NCBI GenBank assembly: GCA_002270295.1
Contig: NISF01000001.1
Span: forward strand, 1,240,001 to 1,304,000
DNA: 64,000 nt
DNA from: Enterobacter sp. 10-1
Lineage (GTDB): Bacteria > Pseudomonadota > Gammaproteobacteria > Enterobacterales > Enterobacteriaceae
Reading direction: 5' to 3'
Under the pieces are notes generated by a model, which saw nothing but the letters and a program-made list of their open reading frames with translations, had not been told where the DNA came from and made no database searches. Position 1 is the stretch's first letter. Each line of letters begins with the position of its first letter. The translations under genes were made by a program, and so were the position numbers. Positions 15,925 through 26,200 of the stretch are shown here, one piece after another.

Positions 15925-17286
15925 ATGAGAAGAATTTCAGTGCGTTCAGTGCTGTTGGCCTCCGCTATTGCGATGTCAACCGCCACAGCGGCATACGCCG
16001 ATAGCCAATGGGCAACTGCCACCACGACGTTCCCTGGCAGTATCCGTGCCGGGTCACGGGACGTTCCCGTTAAGCCCGGAGATAAAACTGTCATAGCGAT
16101 TAAGAGCCTGCAGGCGGGCACGACCGTCACCATGCTGAATGGCACTGAAGTCCTGACACCGAAACCATTGACCGCTGACGAAAAGGGAAACCTTACTATT
16201 CCGCTAACCGTTCCGGCCGATGCCGCTACAGGCCTTCATCCACTCACTGTTATCACGCAAAATCCCGCGAGCGTTTCGCAGGTCATGTTGAAATTGTCCC
16301 AAATTGTTCCCCCGAAAAACACCGAGGCTTTCAGGCTGCAAACAATTCCCGTGGGTGAGCGGGCTTACCAGTCGGCAGTTTCGGCCGACGGGAAGCTGTT
16401 CGTGACCTCTGCACGCGGCCCGAAGGATGGTAGCCGCCTGATGAGGCTGAACGCTGGAACGCTGGCTGTCGAAGCGGAGGCTACTCTGCCTAAAGACAAA
16501 AAGGGTGAGCAAATTGGTGTCTTCGGCGTCGGTGTTGATAATGTCCATAATCATGTCTGGACGACGAACACGCTTGCCGAGACGGTGACCGTCTATGATG
16601 CAAAAACGCTTTCCGTCGTGAAAGTCTTTCCGGAAGGGTCGGTCACACATCCACGCGATGTGGTTATTGATGAAGCCCGCAATCGGGCTTATGTCAGCGC
16701 AGCGCTGACCGGTTTTATCGAGGTATATGATACCAAAACGCTGGAACATATCGGTCAGATGGAGTTCGTGACGAACCGCGGCCGCGACCAGTTTTACAGT
16801 ACAGATCTTGCCCTCGACAGTACCGGTGGGAAACTCTATGGCGTCAGCCGCGATACGCCCTGGGTGGGCTGGATTGATCTCAAAACGGGCAAGAGCACGA
16901 CGGTGAAAATACCTCAGGCGCAAGGTGCAACCGACATCGCTCGCGATCCGGAGACCGGCCGTCTTTACGTCGCTTCCCAGGAGACAAACAATGTCGTGGT
17001 TCTTGATGCGGACGGCAAGGTTCTCGCTGATACTTACATTGGCGCCGGGGGCGTCTCTGTTGCCTGGGATCCCGTGACGTCGCAGGTTTTCGCCGCCACG
17101 CGTGCAGGCGGAACCGTTGCTGTTCTGGACAAGGACGGTAAACTGGTCGCTAATATCCCGATGGATGATACGCCAAACCACCTGACCGCCGGGCCTGATG
17201 GTGCCGTTTATCTGGTGTCTATGTATGGTACTACCGGGGATAAAGCTCAAACAGGCTCAGTGACGAAAATCACCCCCATAAAATAA
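15925..17286 (+). CDS. YncE family periplasmic beta-propeller protein, with extra N-terminal domain
   Basis: A 453-residue secreted protein. Residues 1-25 are a signal peptide cleaved after AYA. Residues about 26-135 form a beta-rich domain not present in the 353-residue E. coli YncE. From about 140 on, repeated propeller blades are visible (AVSADGKLFVTSARG, VDNVHNHVWTTN, VIDEARNRAYVSA, IARDPETGRLYVAS, VAWDPVTSQVFAAT), as in YncE and YVTN-type proteins. E. coli YncE is iron-regulated and reported to bind DNA; its role is unsettled. The start follows GGAG with a 5-nt spacer. A Fur-like box lies upstream, suggesting induction in iron limitation. No TonB-dependent receptor is adjacent, unlike E. 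coli yncD-yncE. Confidence 0.82.
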   Translation: MRRISVRSVLLASAIAMSTATAAYADSQWATATTTFPGSIRAGSRDVPVKPGDKTVIAIKSLQAGTTVTMLNGTEVLTPKPLTADEKGNLTIPLTVPADAATGLHPLTVITQNPASVSQVMLKLSQIVPPKNTEAFRLQTIPVGERAYQSAVSADGKLFVTSARGPKDGSRLMRLNAGTLAVEAEATLPKDKKGEQIGVFGVGVDNVHNHVWTTNTLAETVTVYDAKTLSVVKVFPEGSVTHPRDVVIDEARNRAYVSAALTGFIEVYDTKTLEHIGQMEFVTNRGRDQFYSTDLALDSTGGKLYGVSRDTPWVGWIDLKTGKSTTVKIPQAQGATDIARDPETGRLYVASQETNNVVVLDADGKVLADTYIGAGGVSVAWDPVTSQVFAATRAGGTVAVLDKDGKLVANIPMDDTPNHLTAGPDGAVYLVSMYGTTGDKAQTGSVTKITPIK

Positions 17287-17467
17287 CGGCTTTAATCCGC
17301 TATGTTATTCGCGGGCAGGTCAGCCTGGCATTATTACTAGCTCTCAGCAGCATATGGGATGGGGGTGTGTTCCCGGCATAACTGGCCGGTATTCACATCC
17401 TCTTCCCCGAGCCAGGCTGACGTCCATCGTTCTCCATAAACACAAATTTTTAACAATACGCCGTGTG

Positions 17468-17537
17468 TAATGTCTGCTGCACGAAGCCGCCGTGTGCAAC
17501 TCTCTAAGAGGCTGCTTTGAGCAAGCAGCAGACATTA
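17468..17537. repeat. 13-bp perfect inverted repeat with 44-bp interior
   Basis: TAATGTCTGCTGC (17468-17480) and GCAGCAGACATTA (17525-17537) are perfect inverted copies. GCCGTGTG also occurs twice in or next to the structure. It lies in a 498-bp gap between the YncE-like gene and the DUF3290 gene. It could be a long RNA hairpin, a miniature mobile element or a binding site. No coding sequence is recognised in the gap. Confidence 0.6.
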
Positions 17538-17784
17538 TTCATGTGCGCCTTTGATTAAGCTGTTAATGGAAATCAGGGAATTTTTCGAACCAACTACCGC
17601 CCTCGCCAGATACTTAAACCATCGATGATTTATACTTCTTATCTATACTTCAGCTTAAAAAATCAATGACAGACCTCAGATGATAGCTGATAATTATTAG
17701 TTGTTATGTAACATCAGCGTGAAAAATGGCAATGAATCACTATAATAAAGGTGGGAGTCTTAAAAAATCAGGAGTTATGCCTAG

Positions 17785-18231
17785 ATGAAGTTTTATGGAA
17801 TAAATTATCTACAAATGCAGTCTAATATAAATGATTATTTAAAATATATTATTATATTTAGCACTTTGTTTATCCTCATTGTCGTTTTTAGCCTGTATAT
17901 GCGTCATCGCCTGCAGACTAAATATCGGGACTTAACGATTATCGCCTTCTTATTTTTACTCTTCATTTCGGGTGTTCAGTATGCAGATTATACAGATAGC
18001 CAAAATGTACACTCACAATCATCGCAAATGGTTAATTTTGTGAGGTTGTTATCAAAAGAAAAAGATGTGAGTGTAAACTCGATCTTTCCCAGTTCAGTAC
18101 AATTATCGGATGGCGTCATTGTTAAAATTAATGATTCCTATTACCGTATCAACTTAAGTGTGGATCAAAAGACTTACAGGTTAGTAGAAGTCTCGTTAAT
18201 AAACCCCGAAATAGAAATTATAAGAAATTGA
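17785..18231 (+). CDS. DUF3290 family membrane protein
   Basis: A 148-residue protein with two N-terminal TM helices (YIIIFSTLFILIVVFSLYM and DLTIIAFLFLLFISGVQY) and a soluble tail, matching DUF3290 proteins. In other bacteria these are commonly found directly before a DUF421 gene, as here. AGGAG lies 10 nt before the ATG. The stop is 8 nt before the DUF421 start. Base composition is markedly AT-richer than the core genome, suggesting acquisition. The molecular function is unknown. Confidence 0.82.
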   Translation: MKFYGINYLQMQSNINDYLKYIIIFSTLFILIVVFSLYMRHRLQTKYRDLTIIAFLFLLFISGVQYADYTDSQNVHSQSSQMVNFVRLLSKEKDVSVNSIFPSSVQLSDGVIVKINDSYYRINLSVDQKTYRLVEVSLINPEIEIIRN

Positions 18232-18239
18232 GGAATAAA

Positions 18240-18875
18240 ATGATTGTTTACACACCTATCATTATAAAGTTGGGGCTGGGAATACTGTGTTTGATTGTTC
18301 AAATAAATCTCATGGGAAAAGGGAATCTGGCCCCCTCATCCGCAATGGATCAGGTTCAAAACTATGTATTAGGCGGGATCATCGGTGGCGTAATTTACAA
18401 TGAATCGATAACCGTACTACAATTTATACTAGTGTTGATTATCTGGACTTTGCTTGTTTTTGTTCTTAAGTTTTTAAAAGAGAATAATCGCTTCGTTAAA
18501 CGAATTATTGATGGCAAGCCTATTACCTTGGTACATAATGGCAGCGTTAATGTTAAAGAGTGTTTAAGAAATGGTGTTTCCGCAAATGATTTGATGTTTA
18601 AATTAAGAGCAAATGGCATATATGAAGTGGAGCAACTAAAACGCGTGGTTCTCGAACAGAATGGGCAGTTGACTATTATCCAAAGTGGCGATGAAAATAT
18701 ACGTTACCCAATTATAGTAGATGGGTTAGCTAACCATGATCTGCTTGAGATTATTAACAAAGACAGTGATTGGTTAGAAGGTAAAATTGCGGAGCAAGGC
18801 TTCAGTAAAATCAGTGAAGTATATTTAGGTGAATATTTGTCAGGCAGGATTAATTTGTACGGATATGAAAAATAA
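18240..18875 (+). CDS. DUF421 (YetF-like) membrane protein
   Basis: A 211-residue protein: an N-terminal membrane part (IIKLGLGILCLIVQINLMG, then NYVLGGIIGGVIYN) and a C-terminal YetF-type domain with GKPITLVHNGSVN, LRNGVSANDLMFKLRANGI and a final region of charged strands. Related YetF proteins of Bacillus spores support germinant-receptor function. The ATG at 18240 has GAGG six bases upstream and overlaps the end region of the DUF3290 gene, so the two are co-translated. AT-rich like its partner. Confidence 0.85.
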   Translation: MIVYTPIIIKLGLGILCLIVQINLMGKGNLAPSSAMDQVQNYVLGGIIGGVIYNESITVLQFILVLIIWTLLVFVLKFLKENNRFVKRIIDGKPITLVHNGSVNVKECLRNGVSANDLMFKLRANGIYEVEQLKRVVLEQNGQLTIIQSGDENIRYPIIVDGLANHDLLEIINKDSDWLEGKIAEQGFSKISEVYLGEYLSGRINLYGYEK

Positions 18876-19316
18876 TATCCAAAGTTAACTCTACTTTACT
18901 ACCCTTATGCTATTGATAACATTGTTTTTTTGAAGTGTTTGATTATCAGGGGGCAGTGATTCCACGTCTGGCTCTGTCTAAGGATACTGACATTAACGTC
19001 CGCTTCAGGCATGGAGCGGACAGGCCCGAGGCCATATGACGACGGCTATGAACGAGGAGCGGAAATTACGTCTGTGAGGGGCCGGTCAATGCCGCCGAAG
19101 AGGGTATGGCTCGTTTACACCTTGTATCTTTTTTCTTTCATGTGCCTGCATGTTATGGCGCGCAGGATAAATAACGGTAGGGCTAATATTTAACGGCGTA
19201 TGTTAACGTTGATGATGCTCATCTATTTAAATAGAATCGCCAAAATGCAGAGTTTAGTCAGGGCCAGAAATTATAACTTTTCGGTTTGCATCAGTAAAAT
19301 ATCCCTCTGGGTTATT
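18876..19316. other. no gene recognised
   Basis: About 440 bp with short frames in both directions and no supported gene. The left part holds the end of the DUF421 transcript. Confidence 0.4.
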
Positions 19317-19598
19317 CTATATATGCCAGTAATGTTCATGGAATTGTCTGGCGGATTCCTTTTCGTCAAGGTATTCAAACCCGAGCAGGCGAATTTTTTC
19401 ATGGTTGTAAAACCATTCGTTCCCGTGCCGTTCAATGATCTCCCCTGGCGTGAAGCACTGCCCTGATGCTACCCGCACAATCGCATATTTATCATTGCTA
19501 AATCTGACCCTGTGAATGCAGAAAGGTTGATTTATTTCGCCGGAAAGACGGCTGCCAATGATATCTCCTTCAATCAGAACAACTTTACTGGTTTTCAT
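19317..19598 (-). CDS. hypothetical protein of 93 residues
   Basis: A small soluble protein beginning MKTSKVVLIEGDIIGSRL and ending in EKESARQFHEHYWH. It has an even spread of charged and aromatic residues, alternating beta-like and helical stretches, and no signal peptide. AAGG lies eight bases before the ATG at 19598; ATGs at 19604 and 19613 are also in frame. The codon use and composition look coding rather than accidental, but no family is recognised. It lies downstream of a zinc-ribbon gene on the same strand. Confidence 0.55.
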   Translation of the reverse strand: MKTSKVVLIEGDIIGSRLSGEINQPFCIHRVRFSNDKYAIVRVASGQCFTPGEIIERHGNEWFYNHEKIRLLGFEYLDEKESARQFHEHYWHI

Positions 19599-19679
19599 AA
19601 GCATGACCTTCATTACAGGAGTAAAACAGGTAGGTCGCCATTTTCCCATTTGTGTATCTTTAAAATGCGAGACCGCCGA

Positions 19680-19856
19680 TCAGCCTCCAATACACCAGCA
19701 TTCTGACGGTCTGAATAATAGCCCGCAGGCGGGGCACTCCAGAACCGCATTTTTCCGTAATTTACCTGCTTTCTGATCGGCCCGGTGGGCACATACCGGG
19801 CAAGCCACGTGAACGGGTCTCTCTTTAAAATGCCTGAGTCCATTTGTATAAGACAT
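19680..19856 (-). CDS. small two-CxxC zinc-ribbon protein (YnfU-like)
   Basis: A 58-residue frame translated by eye from the sequence: MSYTNGLRHFKERP, then VACPVCAHRADQ, a basic linker, ECPACGLLF and a tail with two more cysteines (ECWC). Two CxxC knuckles about 25 residues apart make a zinc ribbon. Small proteins called YnfU in enterics have this layout; the assignment is from memory. It is short and easily missed. A second, related layout occurs at 29001-29159. Confidence 0.6.
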   Translation of the reverse strand: MSYTNGLRHFKERPVHVACPVCAHRADQKAGKLRKNAVLECPACGLLFRPSECWCIGG

Positions 19857-20009
19857 AAATTGATACTCTATGGAGTGTAATATTCATTATACGCCTTTAA
19901 ACAAGATTATTTAGATAATGTTATGTGGATTTATTACTAAATCAGCAAGTCAGACCCGCAGACCACCTGGGTGATTTGTGATATAATACCCTTCCGTGAG
20001 AAATTTATA

Positions 20010-20243
20010 ATGAAATCAGAAGACATCCTCGACTGGTACCCGGCGCAATTGCCGCCAGTGAAAATTATCCTTGGTGAAGCCGTGCTGGCCGTCGGCAAAC
20101 AGGGCCGCCCCATTAACACCCGGACGTTGCTTGAGTACCTGCAGGTGATGCAGGACAAACAAAAAAGAAGGGATGACAAAACCGCGATGAAGACCGCAAT
20201 TGATGTTCTCCGGGACAATCAGCGCACTAACGGCAGACGTTAA
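20010..20243 (+). CDS. small YmgB/AriR-like regulator
   Basis: A 77-residue protein with KIILGEAVLAVGKQGRPINTRTLLEYLQVMQ, which resembles the ILGEAV...G..I....I...L pattern of the YmgB/AriR family of small acid-resistance and biofilm regulators. The ATG at 20010 was chosen over an in-frame GTG at 19971; TATAATACC just upstream (19983-19991) looks like a -10 element. It converges with the glucan synthase gene, 19 bp away. Similarity is short, so the family is tentative. Confidence 0.5.
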   Translation: MKSEDILDWYPAQLPPVKIILGEAVLAVGKQGRPINTRTLLEYLQVMQDKQKRRDDKTAMKTAIDVLRDNQRTNGRR

Positions 20244-20262
20244 TGCGCACGCTAAGCCAGCG

Positions 20263-23200
20263 TCAGTTCTGAATGATATCAATGGTATGGAATTGTCCGT
20301 CATCCATCAGCGGAATGCTGTCATCGGGGAGGATGATGCCGTCCAGAGTGGCCTGGTATTTCCCGACGCCACGTGAAACGCTAATGTGATACTGACTGTC
20401 GCCGTACTGATATGTCATGGAAAACGACGGCCAGTTGTCCGGCAACAGAGAATGAACGGTAAGGGAAGTACCGCAACGTTTTATCCCCAGCAGCTCCTCT
20501 GCCAACAAACGGTATGCCCAGCCTGCGGAACCGGTATACCAGCTCCATCCGGCACGACCCGTATGTGGCGCGACGCTGTACACATCAGCGCTCATGACGT
20601 AGGGCTCCGCTTTATATCTTTCCACTCCACCGGCATCCAGCGTGTGGTTTATCGGGTTGATCATTGACCACAGCTGCCACGCGCGTTCTGCATTCCCCAT
20701 CCGGGCAAACGCCATCACCGCCCAGATGGCGCCATGAGTATACTGCCCCCCGTTTTCCCGCACTCCTGGCAGATAGCCCTGGATATATCCCGGATTCAGC
20801 CCGTGTCCATCGAAAGGTGGCGTTAACAGTTTGATTAGCCCGGCCTCGTTATCCACCAGATGCTTATCCAGCGCCTGCATCGCCATGACGCTACGCGCCT
20901 CGCTGGCGACCCCGGACAGTACCGACCAGCTTTGCGCAATCGCATCAATTCGACAGTCCTGCGACGCTTTTGAGCCCAGGGGAGTACCATCGTCAAAATA
21001 TCCTCGCCGGTACCATTCACCGTCCCATGCCGAGGTTTCGAGATTTTTTTGCAGGCGCAGCGCCTCTGAACGACACATTGAAGCGACGCTGGCATCCTGT
21101 CGCCGATCGGCAAGCGAAGCGAAGCGTTGTAAAATATCGTACAGGAAGAAGCCCAGCCAGACGCTTTCACCTTTTCCCTCAATGCCCACCTGGTTCATCC
21201 CGTCATTCCAGTCGCCGGCCCCCATCAGCGGGAGACCGTGCTGCCCGAAGCGTAATCCATGCTGAATAGCTTTGACGCAGTGTAACCATAGCGTCTCTTC
21301 GCTGCTGCTGATGACCGGCGTGTCGTAGACGGACTCTTCACCCGGATGGAGCGGGCGACCTTGCAGATAAGGAATATTCAATTCCAGTATTTCTGTGTCC
21401 CCGATCGTTTCGACATAGTGACAGACTGCGAGCGGGAGCCAGAGATAGTCATCCGAACAGCGTGTACGCACGCCGTTACCGTGAGGAGGGTGCCACCAGT
21501 GTTGCACGTCTCCCTCAACAAACTGCCGTGTTGCGCACAGCACTATCTGTTCGCGCATCCTTTCCGGGGCGGCGTGACTGAGCGCCAGCGTATCCTGCAG
21601 CTGATCGCGAAAACCAAATGCGCCGCCGGACTGATAGTAACCGCTACGCGCCATAAGGCGACTGGCCATCGTCTGGTACAGCAGCCACCCGTTGACCAGT
21701 AAGTTCACGGAGGTATCCGGGGTATTGACCACCATTTTATCGAGTACGTGATGCCAATAGCGGTGAACGTTGTTCAGCTCCTGGCGGACGGTATCCTCAT
21801 TCAGATAGCGGGCCAGGGTCTCCTGAGCCCGGCTATGATTTTCATCCACGCCAAGGACAAAAATAAACGTTCTCTGGTCGCCATCAATTAGCGTGGCCGC
21901 GGATTGTACTGCTGCGCAGGGATCCAGCGCGGCCCCCGTTTTCCCCGAGAGCCTGCGCAGCTTCATGGCGTCCGGATTTTGCAATGAACTGTTTCGGCCA
22001 ATAAACTCGCGGCGGTCGCCCGTCAGCGAGCAGTAGGAGCCGCTGACGGCAAAAAATGCCGTGCGCTCGCCGCCGTTAGCGCCGTAAAAGTTGTTGGCCA
22101 TCACCCCGCAACCGCCAGAAATGTTGACTGGATACGTAACGATATGGGAGGCCGAACGGGTTCGTAAATCCCCAAGCGTCCACTCCGCATACCCGGTGAC
22201 GGACAGTTTACGCGTTCGTCCCGAATTATTACTGAGCGTCAGGATCGCCAGTTTAACCGGTGCCTGTTCGGCGACCAGTATCGTCAACTCACTGTCTATC
22301 CCGCTCTCCCGGTGGGCAAACACGCTGTAGCCAAAACCATGACGGGTCAAATAGTCGCCGTGGCCGCGCACTGGCAGTATCGTCGGCGACCAGCACGCAC
22401 CGCTCTCTTCATCACGCAGATAGAAGGCTTCACCACTGCGGTCGCTCACCGGATCGTTTTCCCAGGGCGTTAAGCGGTATTCATGGGCATTTTCATACCA
22501 GCTGTAGGCCTGTCCCGCCTCTGAGATAACGCTGCCAAAATCGGCGTTTGCCAGCACATTTGACCACGGAGCTGGCGTCGGCTCGTTTTCCCTGAGGACA
22601 ATCTGATACTCCCGACCATCCTGAGAAAAGCCGCCGAGCCCATTGAAATGGCGCAGCTGATGGGTATCAGGCGTCCAGTCGGTATGTCGATTGCCCTCCG
22701 CTGCAGGGTGCGGAATTAGCAACCTGGCCTGGGGTTTTAGGGTATGAATGCGCTGGTTAAGCTGTTCACTTAGCCCGCCGGCTCGATCATCAAGATACAG
22801 GCAGGCGACGCTCATCAGAAGCTGCTTATCCTCGGCGGAGAGATGCTCGCCATTACGGACAAAAATCCCGCCTGATTTATCCAGCAGGCTGGCTCCCGAT
22901 CTGGCATAAATCAAATCCATAATCTGGTTTTGCAGCGCCTGCTGGTAGCCGCCAGGGCTCTCATTGAGGATCACCAAATCGACCTCCAGCCCTTTCTGGC
23001 GCCAGTATCGGTGCGCCTGAATAAGTGTTGTTACCGAGGCGATACCCTCTTCGCTGGTGATACTGAACAGCACTATCGGCAGATCGCCTGAAATCGCCCA
23101 GCCCCACAGACCGGACTGACCTCGCCGGTTACGGCTGATAATCTGGCCGTCGGCGCGCAGCTCGTGACAGGGGTAAAGCACCGCGCTGGCGAGACGGTTA

Positions 23201-26200
23201 AACAGCGTGGCATCATCTTCACTGGCGTTCATCTGGCGTAACACCACCAGACTGTGGGACCAGGCCAGTTCAAAGATGCGGTCAGCGATGGGGTGATCTC
23301 TGTATTTTTCAAGCAACGCCAGGCTGTGCTGGCGGCTTTCGCTGATACCGTAAACGATATCGATAGTGACAGGCTGTCCCGGTAGTAGCGTGATAGCGTG
23401 GCGAATCGCCAGTATCGGATCAAGAACGGCCCCCGAGGTATTGCTGAGCGGTCCTTTTTTTACGCTTGTCAGCGCATTTGAAGGGGTTCTGCCGCGGCCA
23501 ATAAATGCTGCCCTGTCGGTTTCAAACGAGATGCTCTTACTGTTATTGCCATGCACGACCACCATGTGAAACATGCACGGGTTCTGTTCGTCCAGCGAAC
23601 GCGGGCGGCGATGGCACAGGATCGCGTCACGATCGGGGTTAATCTCGGTCTGGATGAATAAATTGCTGAATGCCGGATGGGCCCGATCGCTGGCGTCGGG
23701 CGCCAGCACCACTTCGGAATAGGTGGTCAGTTCAAGGTCACGCGGCATTCGCCCCCTGTGTACCAGCGTGAGCCGCCGTAGTTCAATATCATCTTCCGGG
23801 GAGACCACAATCTGGGTTCTGACACTCAGCGATCCGAAAGTACGCCTGTATTCAGCGCCGGCATCGGTAAAGATCGCCTCGTCGCCGTTATCGGCGTCTT
23901 TGCCGGTGGGATGCCAGGTATTGCTCCAGACTTCGCCCGTTTGCGTATCGCGGATATAGCAGAATGCTCCCCAGTTATCCCGGGTCGTATCGCTGCGCCA
24001 GCGCGTGAGGGCAATATTGTTCCAGCGGCTATAGCCACCGCCACCGGGGGTTAACATCAGATGGTAATGGCTGTTGGACAACAGCTGAACTTCAGGCACC
24101 GGCGTATCTGCTCCGGTAAAAATACGCGGTTCGTAGCGAACGGGTTTGACCCTTCCTTCATGGGATTCGAAATGACGGCGCGGGCTGTAGAGATCGACCG
24201 CATCCGGCACGCGCTCCTGTAACAGCAGGCTCGCCGAGCGGAAGACGGTACTGGACATGAATCGCTCCGTCATCGGGGCGTTAAGCAGCACGTGAGCCAG
24301 CGCCTGAAATGCCATCCCCTGATGGTGCGCCATCCAGGACTGCACGACGGCATATAGCTGCCCGGTTGCGAGGCGGGAGGGAGTATAGTCCAGCGCTTCA
24401 TAAAAACCGTATTCGCCGCGCGCGCCGTTTTTTTCCAGGCTGAGCAGATTCTCGCAGGCTTTCTGCGGAGAGATCGTTAGCGCCAGCAGTGTCGCATACG
24501 GGGCGATGACCATATCGTCAGCAAGTCCTCGCCGCAGACCGAGACCCGGTACGCCAAATGCCTGATACTGATAATTGTGCTGAACGTCAAAAGCATGATA
24601 ACCGGACTCCGATACCCCCCACGGCACCCCACGCTCTTTGCCCCAGCGTATCTGACGCTTAACCGCGGACTGGCTCATTTCATCGAGAAGGCTACCGGGC
24701 CAGGTGGGCATCACCAGGTTCGGCATCAGGTATTCAAACATCGAACCGCTCCACGACATCAGCGCGGTTTCATGGTCAATGGTGGTGAACAACCGTCCCA
24801 GGGCATACCAGCTTTTTAACGGCAGCTGGTTAGTCGCGATGGCGAGAAAACTGGTCAGACGGATTTCAGACGGCAGAAGATCGTAATGGCTTTTATCGGG
24901 TGTGTTCGTATCACAGTTGTAGCCGACGCTGAGCAGGCTGGTCGCCTCGCTGTACAGAAAAGCAAAATCCATTCTCGCATGATCGCTCAGCCGCTGTTCA
25001 AGTTCAGTGATAATCTTCAGCCGCATGCGGGCCAGCGCCGTAGCCGATGCCGGAGGCGTTCCTTCGCCGCAATAGCTCGCGCCGGCAAGCCAGCTCAATG
25101 TCGGCAGCATCTGTTCGCTATACGTCTGAGGTATCCAGCCAAGCAAATGCGACCATTCATGGCAAAGCTGCACCAGCTGATGCTCAAGGTGTCCTGTCCA
25201 GCGCACCACAAGGCTGCTCTCCTGAGCGCACTGCGTCGTCAGATGGTTACACTGGGCGCGCATTTTTTTAAGTTCGCTGAACAGCTGCGCCGGAGGCAGC
25301 GACGCTGCGTTCAGGCAGTGCTTGCGCAGCAGTCGCAGACCGGTTGGCGCGTTCTGACCCCAGTGTTTTTCCAGAATGATTATCGTATCGTTCAGCCCGG
25401 CCAGGATCTGCTCGCTGTTCAAAACCGGCTGATGACGCATGGCGGACAGGCCTTCGCGCAATGTCAGTAAATGGCCGGCCATATTGCCGCTGTCAACGCT
25501 CGAAACATAGCGTGGGCTGAGGGGCGCAAGCGTGCGGGTGTCATACCAGTTAAAGAGATGGCCCCGGAAGTGTTCCATTTTATCCATTGAGTCGAGAGTC
25601 ATCGTCACGCGCTGTAAAACCTCTCCCCCGGGCAGGTAGCCAAAATCCCAGGCGGTCAGATTGGCCATCAGGGAAAGTCCGATATTGGTGGGGGAGGTGC
25701 GATGTGCGATGGTTGGCTGCGGTATTTCCTGGTAATTGTCCGGTGGAAGCCAGTTCTCTTTTGCCGTGGCAAAGGTTTCAAAGAAGGCCCAGATTTCGCG
25801 ACTCGTCTGACGCAGCAGCTGCTTCTGTTCCTGGTTCAGCGAAATCGCCTTACGTTCAGGCTGGCGGCTTAGCCAGCTCAGCAGCAGGGGGCCCAGACAC
25901 CATAGAACGCCGACGGGCAGAGCGATAGTCAGAAGCCGTGGGGAAAAATGAAAAGTCATCATCGTCAATGCCGCCCCGGCGACAACATTCAGCCACATCG
26001 CCCGATAAAAACGAATCACCGAAACGCCGGGCTGATGGCCGTCGGGGCTGTGGCTGGTCCACTGGATGAGATTGCGCTGACTGACGCCAAGACGCCAGAG
26101 CGTCACGGCAATGGCGTACAATGAGTATCCGGCCTCATGCGGCAGTATCGCAAAATTGAGCCCGATACGGGAAAACCGTTTCAGCGCCCCGGCCGCGACG

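Noticed and set aside
16204..17250. A 348-codon leftward frame opposite the YncE-like gene
   Set aside because: The rightward frame has a signal peptide, propeller repeats and a good ribosome site; the opposite frame has none of these.
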